From: Triparma columacea
Lineage: Eukaryota; Sar; Bolidophyceae; Parmales; Triparmaceae
NCBI GenBank assembly: GCA_030267965.1
Contig: BRYA01000691.1
Location: 1 to 32,711 of the forward strand
Length of the DNA: 32,711 bases
Reading direction: 5' to 3'
Position numbers and translations under genes: made by a program. Below are positions 17,343 through 27,332 of this stretch, in pieces (position 1 is the stretch's first letter; the number at the start of each line of letters is the position of its first letter). A model generated the notes under the pieces. That model was not told the origin of the DNA. It saw only the letters and a program-made list of their open reading frames with translations, and did no database searches.

Positions 17343-19405
17343 ATGCTCGAGCTGGAGCACGTCATTGGTTTCACTGGGCACTTCTGGGAGACAATGCAAG
17401 CTCATCCCACTGAGGGTAATGTATACTTCAAGGCCATGGGTTCCGTAGTGGCCATCTGTGATATCCTCGACCCGCACAATCAGAAGTTCTTGCGGGCCCA
17501 CGACATGGAAATCTCCGCAATGTCTGTCTCCCCAAGTGGGGGCTTGCTCGCTAGTGGGCAGGTGGGAACGGTGCACCAGCCCGGCTACCATGCCCCCGTC
17601 ATCGTATGGGATTACTACACGAAGAAGGACCTCTTCGTCCTCACTGGTCACACCAAGGAGGTTCTCCTCCTCGAATTTTCCCCTGACGAGAGGTTCCTAG
17701 CGGGGACTGGAAAGGACAGCCTGCTTTATATCTGGGACATGCAGACAGGGGAGGTTGTGTTTGGGAAAAAGTTCGATGAACCCGTAGTTCTCTTTGAGTG
17801 GGCGGCAATCAGGGAGAATGGGCGCCGGGCGTCTTATGAAATTATCCTTTGTTCACCTGGAGGTGGGCCGCAGGATGATGTCAAGCACTGCGAGCTAGCC
17901 TATGACCCCGTCCGCGCCCAGTGGATGCTTCACTCGAACAATGTTAATATGCCCTCGGGCGGCCTTTCCCGGACCTACTACAGCGCGATGCTTTCCCCTG
18001 ACAATGAGTTCATGTTGTGCGGAACTTCTGTGGGCGACATGCTGGTTTTCAATCTCGCCAACTCCGTCTACAGGGCTTCGGTGCCGGTCTGCTCGTCCGG
18101 CCTCGTTTCGATCGCTGTGAACGACGAGACTGGCGAGGTTTTCTGCGGAGGGGGTGACGGGACGCTCAAAAAGCTTCAGGGCAGGGACATGCGGTGGGAG
18201 CTCCACGGCGAGACGACCCTGGACGGCAGGATCGTGTCTCTGTCCGTCATGGCCGGTAACACCGAGATGCTCGCTGCGACGGACAAAGGGACGCAGTATA
18301 GGGTCCTCCTCGACGACCTCTCCGCCACTATCATTGGCACCAGCCACACGGAACACATCACCTGCACAGCGTTCGGTTCGAGGTGAGGGGGGGGGGGTCG
18401 GGGGCAATGGGGCAAAGAAAATGCGACAAGTGATGTTGCTCTAGCAGGATAGGTTAGATGCTTGTAAATGTGTTGTGTGGACCCAAATGCTAACTACTTC
18501 TCCACCCCCCCACCTCGCGCCACCCCACCCGCAGGTTCGACGTATTTGCTACAGGGGATGCAAAAGGCCTCATCAAGGTCTGGGACCTCTCTGACTACGC
18601 GACCATCGTGAGCCTCACCGAGAAGAAGTCCGGTGGGGTCACGTGCATCGCCTGGATCAACAGCACCGCGATAGTCGCAGGCTTCGTGGACGCCTTCGTT
18701 CGGTGCTACGACGCCACGAGCGGGAAGAAACTCTGGGAGATCCCTAACGCCCATAAGGGCTCCATCACGTCCATCGCAGTGCATGCGGACTCCCGCTTGG
18801 CTTTCTTGACGACGGGCGGGGAAGATGGTGGGGTCGGGGTTTGGGCGCTGAAGAATAGGGAACTAATGATCCAGTTCGTGGAACACCAGAAGAGTGTAAC
18901 GGGGGTGTGCGTCGATGTGAAGAAGCCCAACCTCATCCACTCCTGTTCCATGGACTGCACTCTGCTTACTTACGACCTCATCAAGGAGAAGAGGATCGTC
19001 AGCCACATGGTCAGGGAGGGCGCGTTCTTGGGGTGCAGCCAGAGGCTCGATAGCGAGCAGGAGATCGTTACGGGCGATGGCAACGGCCGCCTGCTCTTCT
19101 GGGACTGCGACTACCAGAAACCGACTTCAATGGTGCAAGATCCTGCCAGGGCCAAGTGCAACTCCGTCAAGGTTTCGCCCTCGGGCCGCTACGTGGCAAC
19201 GGCGGGGGATGACCACCTTGTCAAAATCTACGACCTCGTGGACAACGGCCAGCTCGTTACCGTCGGCCACGGGCACAGCGAGAACTGCCTTGGGCTCGAG
19301 TGGTCAGGGGATGAGAAGCAGCTCGTGAGCGTCGGGGAGGACGCATGTGTCTGCGTATGGAATTTTTACGGGACGGGCTTAGATGACGGCACCGGCGTTC
19401 CGTAA
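17343..19405 (+). CDS. CFAP52: CFAP52 (WDR16), WD40-repeat ciliary inner-junction protein
   Basis: Exons 17343-18382 and 18535-19405 join as AG|G with an intron of about 150 nt. The product is about 636 residues from MLELEHVIGFTGH, which aligns with the family's N-terminal LELEAVIGFNGH. CFAP52 is a two-propeller WD40 microtubule-inner protein at the junction of ciliary doublet A and B tubules. Repeats visible in order: EISAMSVSPSGGLLASGQ, VIVWDYYTKK, VLLLEFSPDERFLAGTGKDS, LYIWDM, ITCTAFGSR|FDVFATGDAKGL, IKVWDL, AHKGSITSIAVHADSRLA, HQKSVTGVCVD, VKVSPSGRYVATAGDDHLVK, and CLGLEWSGDEKQLVSVGEDA ending VCVWNF. The frame is open upstream of 17343 without an ATG, so an upstream exon may add residues. 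The gene is convergent with the UAP56 gene. Confidence 0.88.
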
Positions 19406-19602
19406 AGAAAGGCAGGGCTGGGAAATTAACAACAAAGTTTGAAAGTTTGGGTGAAAGAAATTCGAAGATAAAGTTTTCCTAGTGATGCTTGCTCCCATTC
19501 CCTCCTTCGCTTCTCCGCCCTCATTTTTTGTTTGTCGTTTTTTCGTGTAGATCGTATTAATTTCCTCCCCACATAGCAAAAGGTGGAGTGAGTAGGAAAA
19601 AA

Positions 19603-21130
19603 TTACGTGGCCATGTAAGTTGTGACGTCGATCTCGTCGGGGAGCTCGGGGACAGAAACCTCGAACCTGCTCTGGACCTTGTCTAGGATTTCCTGGTCGG
19701 CCTCGGAGGAAATGAAGGAGATGCCCAGTCCCTTGGTTCCGAAGCGGCCGGCGCGGCCGACACGGTGGAGGTACTGGTCTGAGTCGTCGGACATGTCGTA
19801 GTTGATGACAATGTTCACACGCTCGATATCGATTCCGCGGCCGAAGAGGTCGGTGGAAACAAGGATGCGGGCCTCGAACTCCTTGAAGCTCTTGTACCTG
19901 GTGATCCTCTCCTCCTGGGTGAGTCCTCCGTGGATGCAGATGGAGGGAAAGTTGCACTCGGTAAGGAGTCTGTTTAGCTCGTTGCACCTGGCGACCTTGG
20001 AGACGAAGATGACGACCTGGTTGAACTCGAGGACGTCTAGGAGATCGTTGAGCTTCCTGTTCTTCTCAGCCTCGGCGAGCTTGATGTAGTACTGCTGAAG
20101 GCCGTGGAGGGTGAGCTTGGTGTCGTCGTCGACGTAGATCTCCATGGGGTCCTGGCAAAATTTCTTGCAGACAGGACGGATCTCCTTGGAGAGGGTAGCA
20201 GAGAACATCATGACCTGCTTCTCGTGGGGGGTGAGACGGAAGATCTCCTGGATGTCCCTCCTCATGTCGAGGTTCTCGAGGATCCTGTCGCACTCATCCA
20301 TGACGAAGTGCTTAACCTTGTCGAGCTTGAGGGACTTCTCGCGGGCGAGGGCGAGGATGCGGCCAGGGGTGCCGACGACAATGTGAGGAGGCTCATCCTT
20401 GAGGACAGCGCGGTTTAGCTTGATGTTGACTCCGCCGTAAAAGACGGCGGTCTTGGTTTCGGGAAGGTACTTGGAGAAGCGCTCGTACTCGTGGGCGATC
20501 TGGAAGGCCAGCTCGCGAGTGTGGCAGAGGACGAGGACCCCAACCTCATTCTCGGCGGGGGTCAGCTGGTGGAGGGTGGCGAGGACAAAGACGGCAGTCT
20601 TTCCCATTCCACTCTTGGCCTGGCAGATTACATCCATACCAAGAACAGCCTGGGGAATACACTCGTGCTGCACCTCGGAGGGGTGCTCAAAACCACAGTC
20701 GACTACGGCACGGAGAGTCTCGGGCTTAAGGATAAAGTCCTTGAAACCAGAGGCGTGGATCCCGACGTAGTGTCCCTTCTTTGTGTCCTTGGACGCGTCG
20801 ACCTTGTCGACGTTGGTCTCCTCGTCCTCCTGTTCGGGCACGATTGAAGGGTTGGGGTGAGGGGCGGGTCGGAGGTTGAGAGGTGGCGTGGAGACAGGAG
20901 GGGTAAAGGGCGGGTGGGAGCGGGTGGCAAGGGACTGTTATAGAACTAAACCAACAAGGATCGCCAAAATGGCACTCCCACAACCAGCTGAGGAGAGAAA
21001 ATGTGATCCGGGATGAGCGGGTCTCCCGTTCATCTTGTTTATTAAGATGGGGCATCAAGGACGCTGATTTACAACTTCGCAGGCGATTGATACGTACCTC
21101 GTAGTCAACTAGTTCCTCGTCAGCAGACAT
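19603..21130 (-). CDS. DDX39B: DEAD-box RNA helicase UAP56/Sub2 (DDX39), spliceosome and mRNA export
   Basis: UAP56/Sub2 is an ATP-dependent RNA helicase of the TREX complex, acting in spliceosome assembly and mRNA export. Exon 21130-21098 encodes only [11 protein letters not shown]. It joins exon 20829-19603 at phase 0 to recreate the family's N-terminal LVDYEEDEE, giving 419 residues (human about 428). Motifs: Q-motif with FKDF upstream and EVQ; Walker A AKSGMGKT (82-89); [18 protein letters not shown] instead of DEAD, diagnostic of this subfamily; SATL; then [15 protein letters not shown] and [10 protein letters not shown]; the C-terminus ends TYMAT. The intron of about 268 nt has a GTACGT donor and a GAACAG acceptor. 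The gene is divergent from the PI4K gene across 300 bp. Confidence 0.96.
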
Positions 21131-21430
21131 AATTTTGTGTTGTGTGGGATGAATTGTTTTGCGCACTCCTTTTTCCAACTCTTGCCTGCGCCGGACTGGG
21201 TCCCCGATCTGCCCGATCAGGGAAATTTTGACGAGATCCCACCCCTCTTCCTTAACACTGGCGACAGATTCCGAATACCAGGTTATTGTTTTATCGTATC
21301 TTTGAGATCGATAACTTTCATAGAAGGCTCCCTGCTTTTCCACAAGCCACATAAATCCCCCCCTCATCGACAGCGGTTCCATAATTTCATTGTCTAATCT
21401 AACCTTATCCACTTTGACCAAACCGCCGTT
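21131..21430. promoter_or_regulatory. Divergent 5' region, UAP56 (-) / PI 4-kinase (+)
   Basis: Exactly 300 bp lie between the two start codons. This is presumably a bidirectional promoter for two housekeeping-type genes. It is AT-richer than the flanking exons and I see no TATA box. Open frames across it on the minus strand are read-through of the antisense of the PI4K exon and have no family match. Confidence 0.4.
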
Positions 21431-24400
21431 ATGGGTGGCAATGCGTCTAATACGAAGACTCAGCTGACGGAGGAGTACCGTCAGTCGTTGCTTTCGAGTG
21501 TATTCATGGAGACTGGAGATGGGGAGGGGAGGGCCATAGACATGGAGAAGATCACCATGATAATCTGGTGTTACCGGGACTCCCCCGAGATGGTGACGTT
21601 CATATCGAACTTCCTTGCCAAGTTCTCCGGGGAGAAGCTGGTATTTGACGGGATTGAGTTCTACCTTCCCCAGCTTGCACACATGATTATTCACCTTGAG
21701 GTGGACTGGCCAAGCACGACGCTGGAGCAGTTCGCCTTGGTCATCTCTCAGCACTCGCTTCACTTCGCGCTCCAATTCAATTGGATTCTAATCTGCGCCC
21801 TCCAGGACTACCAGCCTGAGACTTCCTCAGGGGAGGTGAACCCCACCTACAACGAGGTCTTCTTCACGCGCTGCATCAAGCTCCTACAGAACATGGAGCG
21901 GTGCGTCGTGTATGGAACCCCTCGCGCGAGCGAGCTCAGAAAGCTCTACGAAATGGGGGAGATTAGCAGGGAGGAGTTCGAGGCCATGGAGCTCGCAGAC
22001 AGAAGGTTCAACGCCTTCCAGATCGTCGACAGCCCGAGCCAGAACGTCACCGAGAGGCAGCTCGATCTCGTTGACAATATAACCCTCGGCTCCGGGTCCG
22101 ATATTGAGTTCTCCCAGGGGAACTCTGGCTGGCTCCTTTACAAGAGGGGCAAGAGGCGCAAGTACAGGCGCAAGCCGTGGAAGCGTAGGTTCTTCGTTGT
22201 CGCGGAGCGCATGCTCTTCTGCTACGACAGGCCCAACGGCACCCTGAGAAGGGCCATGCCCCTCGAGAGCGCAATCGTTAACAGGCCCAAGGACTCCAAG
22301 CACCCTTTTTACTTTGAGGTGAGAGTGGACCCAAAATATAGCAAAATATAGCAAGCGGAAGTACGTCGACAGACCAAAACTCCAAATGCTAACTAAACCC
22401 TTTCTTCGATCCGTCGATTCGCTCCTCGTATCTCGCTCCTCCCTCACCCGCTCGTCGCAGGTCAACAACCAGAACTACCAGTTCCTCATGAGGGGCGGCA
22501 ACGAGGCCGAGGTGGCCAAATGGATCAACCTCCTCGAGAAGAACGCCAAGACTGCCGCCCTCTTCTCCATGGCGCTCAGTCCTAAGCAGTCTCAGAGCGG
22601 GCAGTCCCAGAGTCTCATTAGCCACCTTAGTCCCGAGCAGAGAAAACGGTACCAGTTCTTTAAGGGGGAGAGGGACTTCGTTAGGAGCCTGTGCGATATA
22701 GCCGAGGAGCTCCGGTTCGAGCCCCGCGAGGAGCGCAAGGTCCTCGCCCCTCAGCTTATAGCCGAAACCCCCATCCCCCCCTGCGCCTACGTTCCCATGT
22801 GCAAGTCTACAGACCGGTGGCAGAGGGTCGTTCGCATGCTCCCGCAAGAGGCGCGCGTATTCAGCACCAAGGAGCGCTGTCCCGTACTTATGTGCTTCGA
22901 CACCCAGCTTGAGGAGGACGAGATCGACGTCGCCGAGTACCTGCACGACGAGTACGGCGACGGCCCCTCGGCTCGCAGCGACGCCCGTAGCGGATCCTTC
23001 GACTCCAAGGACCAGGAGGAGTCGGCTGAAGCTTCGACTCCTTCCCAAAGGAAGGTGACGAGCGACAATGTCGACATGAGCCTCGGAGAGGCCATCAAGC
23101 AGAGCCAATCTCTCCCCGCCAAGTTGGCTACAGCGGCAAAGGCAAAGAAGAAGGGAATCGGCACCATGGTGAAAGAGGCGTCCAAGAATATGGGCAAGGC
23201 CTTCGGGAACTCCCCCGGCCGGCGCTTCTCCCGCGATAAGACCTCCTGGAAGACCCGCAAAAACAACACCCCGGGTACCCCCTCCAGTAGAAGCAAGCAC
23301 CAAATCTGGAACGAGGAGGGGGAGGAGTTCGCTTCAGAGGCCTCCTCGGCACAGACCTCGGCTACGAACAAGAACGAAAAGTCACCCAACAAAAAAACCA
23401 AAATGAACGCACGCATGACCAAGTTCATGAAGGTGAGCGTGAGAGCGGGCACAATGGAAAGCGCCATCACGAAATAGAACTTTTCCGCACACCTCGCAAG
23501 AGACCCGCTCAACCACTAACGCACGCTTATCGGACTCAACACCTCAGGACATGCCCCAAGTAAAGATGCCCAAATCTCTCGACGCGCTCAAGAACATTAA
23601 GGGGGCGGGCAAGAAGAAGTTTAACGACCCCGAGTATAAGCGCGTTAAGATTTACAAGTCCACGAGCGATGCGGGACTCGGGTCACAGGATGTCTCAGAA
23701 GCGGCCCTCCGGAGGGCCGAGAAATACATCTGCGGAGGGGAGAGCTGGGACGCCAAGTGCCAAAGGATTAGGAAAGCCCTAACCGAAGAGGAGGGGGAGG
23801 AGTCACAAAGAAATATGGTCACGAACGCCGTCATTGCCAAGTCCAACGATGACGTCCGTCAGGAAGTCTTCATCATGCAGATGATCCACTTTTATCAGTC
23901 TGTCTTCAAGGCGGAGGGCCTCCCGATCTTCCTGAAACCCTACAAGATCTTGTCCACCTCCAAAGAAACTGGGCTCATTGAGCTGCTGACCAACGCGACT
24001 TCCATCGACGGGCTCAAGAAGTCAGACGGGTACCCCACCGAGGGAGGGCTGAGGGCTTACTTCGAGCTCGCTTACGGACCCCCCAACTCGGAAGATTTCG
24101 TCAAGGCTCAGAACAACTTTATGTACTCCCTCGCTGGCTACTCCATCGTCTCGTACCTCCTCGGCCTCAAGGACAGGCACAACGGCAACATCATGATCAA
24201 CACCAGGGGACAGCTCATCCACATTGACTTTGGCTTCGCCTTCGGCATGGCCCCAGGGCACGAATTTAGCATGGAGAGGGCTCCCTTCAAGCTCCCCAAG
24301 GAGTACGTCGACGTTCTAGATGGCTACGGTTCCCCCAAGTTCCAGGAGTTCACCAATCTCATAGTTCAAGGCTTCATGGCCGCCAGGGGTTCCTCCCAGA

Positions 24401-24636
24401 TCGCCCTCGGCCTTGTTGAGATCATGATGCACAGGTCCAACTACCCCTGCTTCAGTGGGGTCAGGTACGGAGGGGACGTCGCCCTCATCAGGTTCAAGCG
24501 AAGGCTCATGCTCCACGTCACCGACGAAAGGGTCCTCATGTCCAGAGCCAAGGCCCTCGTCAAGGACAGCTACGAGCACTGGGGCACCGGTCTTTACGAT
24601 AAATTCCAGCACGCGACAAATGGACTAGCAGTTTAA
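21431..24636 (+). CDS. Type III phosphatidylinositol 4-kinase (PI4K-beta-like) with PH domain and N-myristoylation motif
   Basis: It makes phosphatidylinositol 4-phosphate from PI and ATP, typically at Golgi or plasma membrane. Exons 21431-22318, 22461-23432 and 23548-24636 join at phase 0 to give 982 residues. MGGNAS at the start fits the N-myristoylation consensus (Gly2, Ser6). Residues about 20-150 are the helical lipid-kinase-unique region (IIWCYRDSPEMVTFISNF, HSLHFALQFNWIL). A PH domain (SGWLLYKRGKRRKYRRKPWKRR, ending EVAKWINLLEKN, about 235-335) spans intron 1. A basic Ser/Lys linker follows. The kinase domain (about 645-975) has DDVRQE (721-726), catalytic loop DRHNGN (829-834) and DFGF (847-850). 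All core catalytic residues are present. The gene is convergent with the SNM1 gene, 132 bp between stops. Confidence 0.93.
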
Positions 24637-24768
24637 ATATGTAGAGCCTTCCACAGGCCTTGTTCACAGCAAAATATTGGATAGACTAAATAGGACAGAC
24701 TTTTGAACAAAAATTGACTCCCTTTCTATTCACGTATTGCAGGTCGTCCAGGTTCCGAAGTATGACGC

Positions 24769-27142
24769 TCATGACGCACCTCTCGTATTTCTGCGCTTCG
24801 CGTCCTCCTCGTCATGCATCCCACTGTCCTTCTCCTCCTTGATAAGTGCCCGGCAGGAGTCGAGGAGGAGGGTGACCTGCTCCCTGGACTTGTCTGCAGA
24901 GACGGTCGGCACGATATTCTGAGGTTGCAGGCACATTAGGCAATCAACCAACTCAGAGAAGCTGCTGTGCTCGCTATATGGCACTCCGTAAATGCTGACG
25001 ACGCCGCTTTTTCTAGTGGCGACAATGTCGGGAACCTTGGATTTTTTCGTCGGTGCCAAGGTCGTTTGGATGGCTCCCTTTTTCTTCGTGCTCTTTCCGG
25101 AATAGGTCCAGCCACTAGGCCGAAAACCGACGATCCGCTGGTACTTTGTTCCCCTTAGTCCCCCGCCACTGCGCCTGTTCGCGTCATCCAAGATCTCCTT
25201 CAGACCCTTGTTCACAATCTTGCCCAAACTGACGACCCAAACGTTTGTTTCTCCTCTATCTCTCGTCAGCATTTTTGCGTCCTCTTCCGAAAAGAAAGTC
25301 TTCAGGATCTTCTCCCGCCTAGCATCGACCCAGATCTTCTTCCCGAATGCCTTGGCGACAGCAACGAAGATCTTCTCCTTCCCGATCGTGTAAGCTCCAA
25401 AAACAAACAGCGTTTTGTCATTTTTTTCTATTCCCTCCGCTTCGGCGCACATTAAGGCGGCGTCAATTGAGTCGCGCTGAGCCGGGAAATTGTACTTTGG
25501 GTCGCAGTAGGTAGTGTCGAGGTACAGCTCATTGAGACGGACTTTGCGAGCACAAATTTTAGAAACTAAGTCAATACCTTGCATAAAACTGCGATCCCAT
25601 CGAAAGTCGCCGACATGGAGGACTGTTGTCGGGGGAGATTGAGGCTTGGCAGGATTCCGTATCGAGAAGAAGAAAAGTACTGCACCAGGACAATGGTTGG
25701 CCTCGCACAGGGATACAGTAACGTCCTTCCCCAGACAGTCTGGAGATACAACGGTGAAAGGAGTATTTAGAGGAATAGCGTAGACGTACTTTGGATCCAC
25801 TTTCAGTTCTTGCACGACTAACTTGGAGGTGACAGGAGAACAGTAGATTATGCCAGCGTCCCAGTTCTGGTTTATTCCACCGTAATGGTCGCTGTGAAAG
25901 TGGGTGAGGAAGTAAGTCTTGCATCGATTCTTATTGGCGTAGTAAAATCCGTCGACATTAAGATTCGTTGATTTGATTATCTTGTACTTTGGCGGATTTC
26001 CGCCAAAGTTATTTTGAGAGGCTGCAGTGGGAGGTGAAGTGACGACCGAAGGGGTTGGCTTGAGGAGGATTGAAGCGACGACATAAACCCCACTATTGTA
26101 ACACTATCGGGACTTCTCATTATTGTGCTCTCGTTCCTCATCTCGTCTCACCTTTAGTGGACCAAGTGTTGGTCTTCTTTCTAGCCGCAGTCTCGGCTAC
26201 CATTTCCTTGGTCGACTTCTGGATCTTGGCACCAGCAAGAAGAACGGAATTTAAATCACGAGCTGGGGGGCGAGCTTGGCCTTCCTTTGCCTTGGACATA
26301 AGGAAGCTGTTGACATCGCTGGTTGGGGGGGGTGACAGTGCCAAAGTGGAAGAGGCTTCCGCCGCCTTCCCGTCTCTAAACTCCGAGAGTGTGACGCCAA
26401 ATGCCTTGCCGCATTTCTTAATGTGATCCACCCTGCGAGTCAGGTCTCCGCGACCACTCTGATCTCGCTCCTTGAAGGGGAGAGGGAGGCCACAAATGAA
26501 ACAGCAGTACTCCTCGCTACTTATGCTCGGTTGCGGAGGAGGAGGGGCTACAATTTCGGGAGGGGAGTGAGTGGGGAGGGAGGGGGGGAGAGACTGAGCT
26601 GCAGGGGCAGGGACTGGAGCAGGGATAGGCTCAGTAGTAGGAGGTAATGAAGTAATAGGTTCAGGAGGTAATGAAGTAATAGGTTCAGGAGGTAATGAAG
26701 TAATAGGTTCAGGCCCAGAAGAAGGAGGGGGACTCAGAGGGGAAGAAGAAGGGGGGGGTGGAGCAGCAGGTGAAGATTCGGTCTTCGGCGTTTGAGCAGC
26801 AGGTGAAGATTTGGTCTTCGGCGTTTGAGCTGTTATTAATAATACCTCTTTCGGTGGAGCATTTGAGGCAGGGGAAGGAAGATCCTTGCACAATGAAGAG
26901 GCTACTTTCGAAGTGTCAAATTGGTAAGTTTCGGACCTACACGTTGGGCAATGTGATGATTTCGATTTCGTTGTGAATGTTGCATTGCAGATTGAACACT
27001 TTCGGACACTCGCTTTTGCCTTGAAATAATTACTCAATGATGAGGAGGGAGGAAGGTGAGATACATTTTCCTTCGTTGAAGAGTCCGATGGCCCCTTCAA
27101 TCCAGAGTCCTTAGTTCTGCGTTTTTTTTTCAGGCTGGGCAT
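24769..27142 (-). CDS. DCLRE1A: SNM1A/Pso2-type DNA crosslink-repair nuclease with UBZ4 zinc finger
   Basis: SNM1A/Pso2 is a beta-CASP metallo-beta-lactamase 5'-exonuclease that repairs interstrand crosslinks. Exon 27142-26152 joins 26021-24769 as G|CC to give 747 residues. The start MPSLKKKRR carries a basic patch. SSSLSNYF (33-40) resembles a PIP-box without the Gln. A Cys4-type finger follows (CSIC, CPTC, 49-68). After a Pro-rich linker comes a UBZ4-like finger (C214, C217, H240, C244). The nuclease domain has the HFHSDH metal motif (371-376), NHCPGA, HVGDFR, LDTTYC and PYSEHSSF, with the DRMBL segment at the C-terminus. Joining the two halves rests on phase continuity and on the known UBZ4 plus nuclease layout of SNM1A. 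The stop lies close to that of the PI4K gene. Confidence 0.9.
26640..26711. repeat. 24-bp tandem repeat ×3 (EPITSLPP) in SNM1A linker
   Basis: Three identical 24-bp copies (plus-strand core GGTAATGAAGTAATAGG) encode EPITSLPP on the minus strand. Perfect identity indicates recent expansion. It lies in the disordered linker between the two zinc fingers. Confidence 0.88.
26761..26826. repeat. 33-bp tandem repeat ×2 in SNM1A linker
   Basis: Two 33-bp copies (26761-26793 and 26794-26826) differ at one position and encode QTPKTKSSPAA / QTPKTESSPAA. They are in-frame, next to the 24-bp repeat. Confidence 0.85.
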
Positions 27143-27332
27143 ATTCAAAAGGAAGAAGGATGTTTCCTCAAATCTGACCCAAATTTCACATATTAAATGT
27201 TCGGACATAGTGTATGCGCTGAAAAAAAGAATTGAGTCGAGTTCAAGAATTAAGCAGTGTGTCTTAAGAGCGAACAAAGGTAGCTTACATAGACACGGAT
27301 GGTTCGACTTTCGTGGATTAAGTGTCCTTGGG

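Noticed and set aside
21098..21775. Long minus-strand open frame through the PI4K first exon and the divergent promoter region
   Set aside because: Most of it is the antisense of the conserved PI4K helical region. The only real part is the 11-codon first exon of UAP56, which is supported by its splice to LVDYEEDEE.
26640..26826. Direct repeats that could be taken for a repeat array
   Set aside because: Head-to-tail, in-frame 24-bp and 33-bp coding repeats without spacers, inside a eukaryotic gene. Not a CRISPR array.
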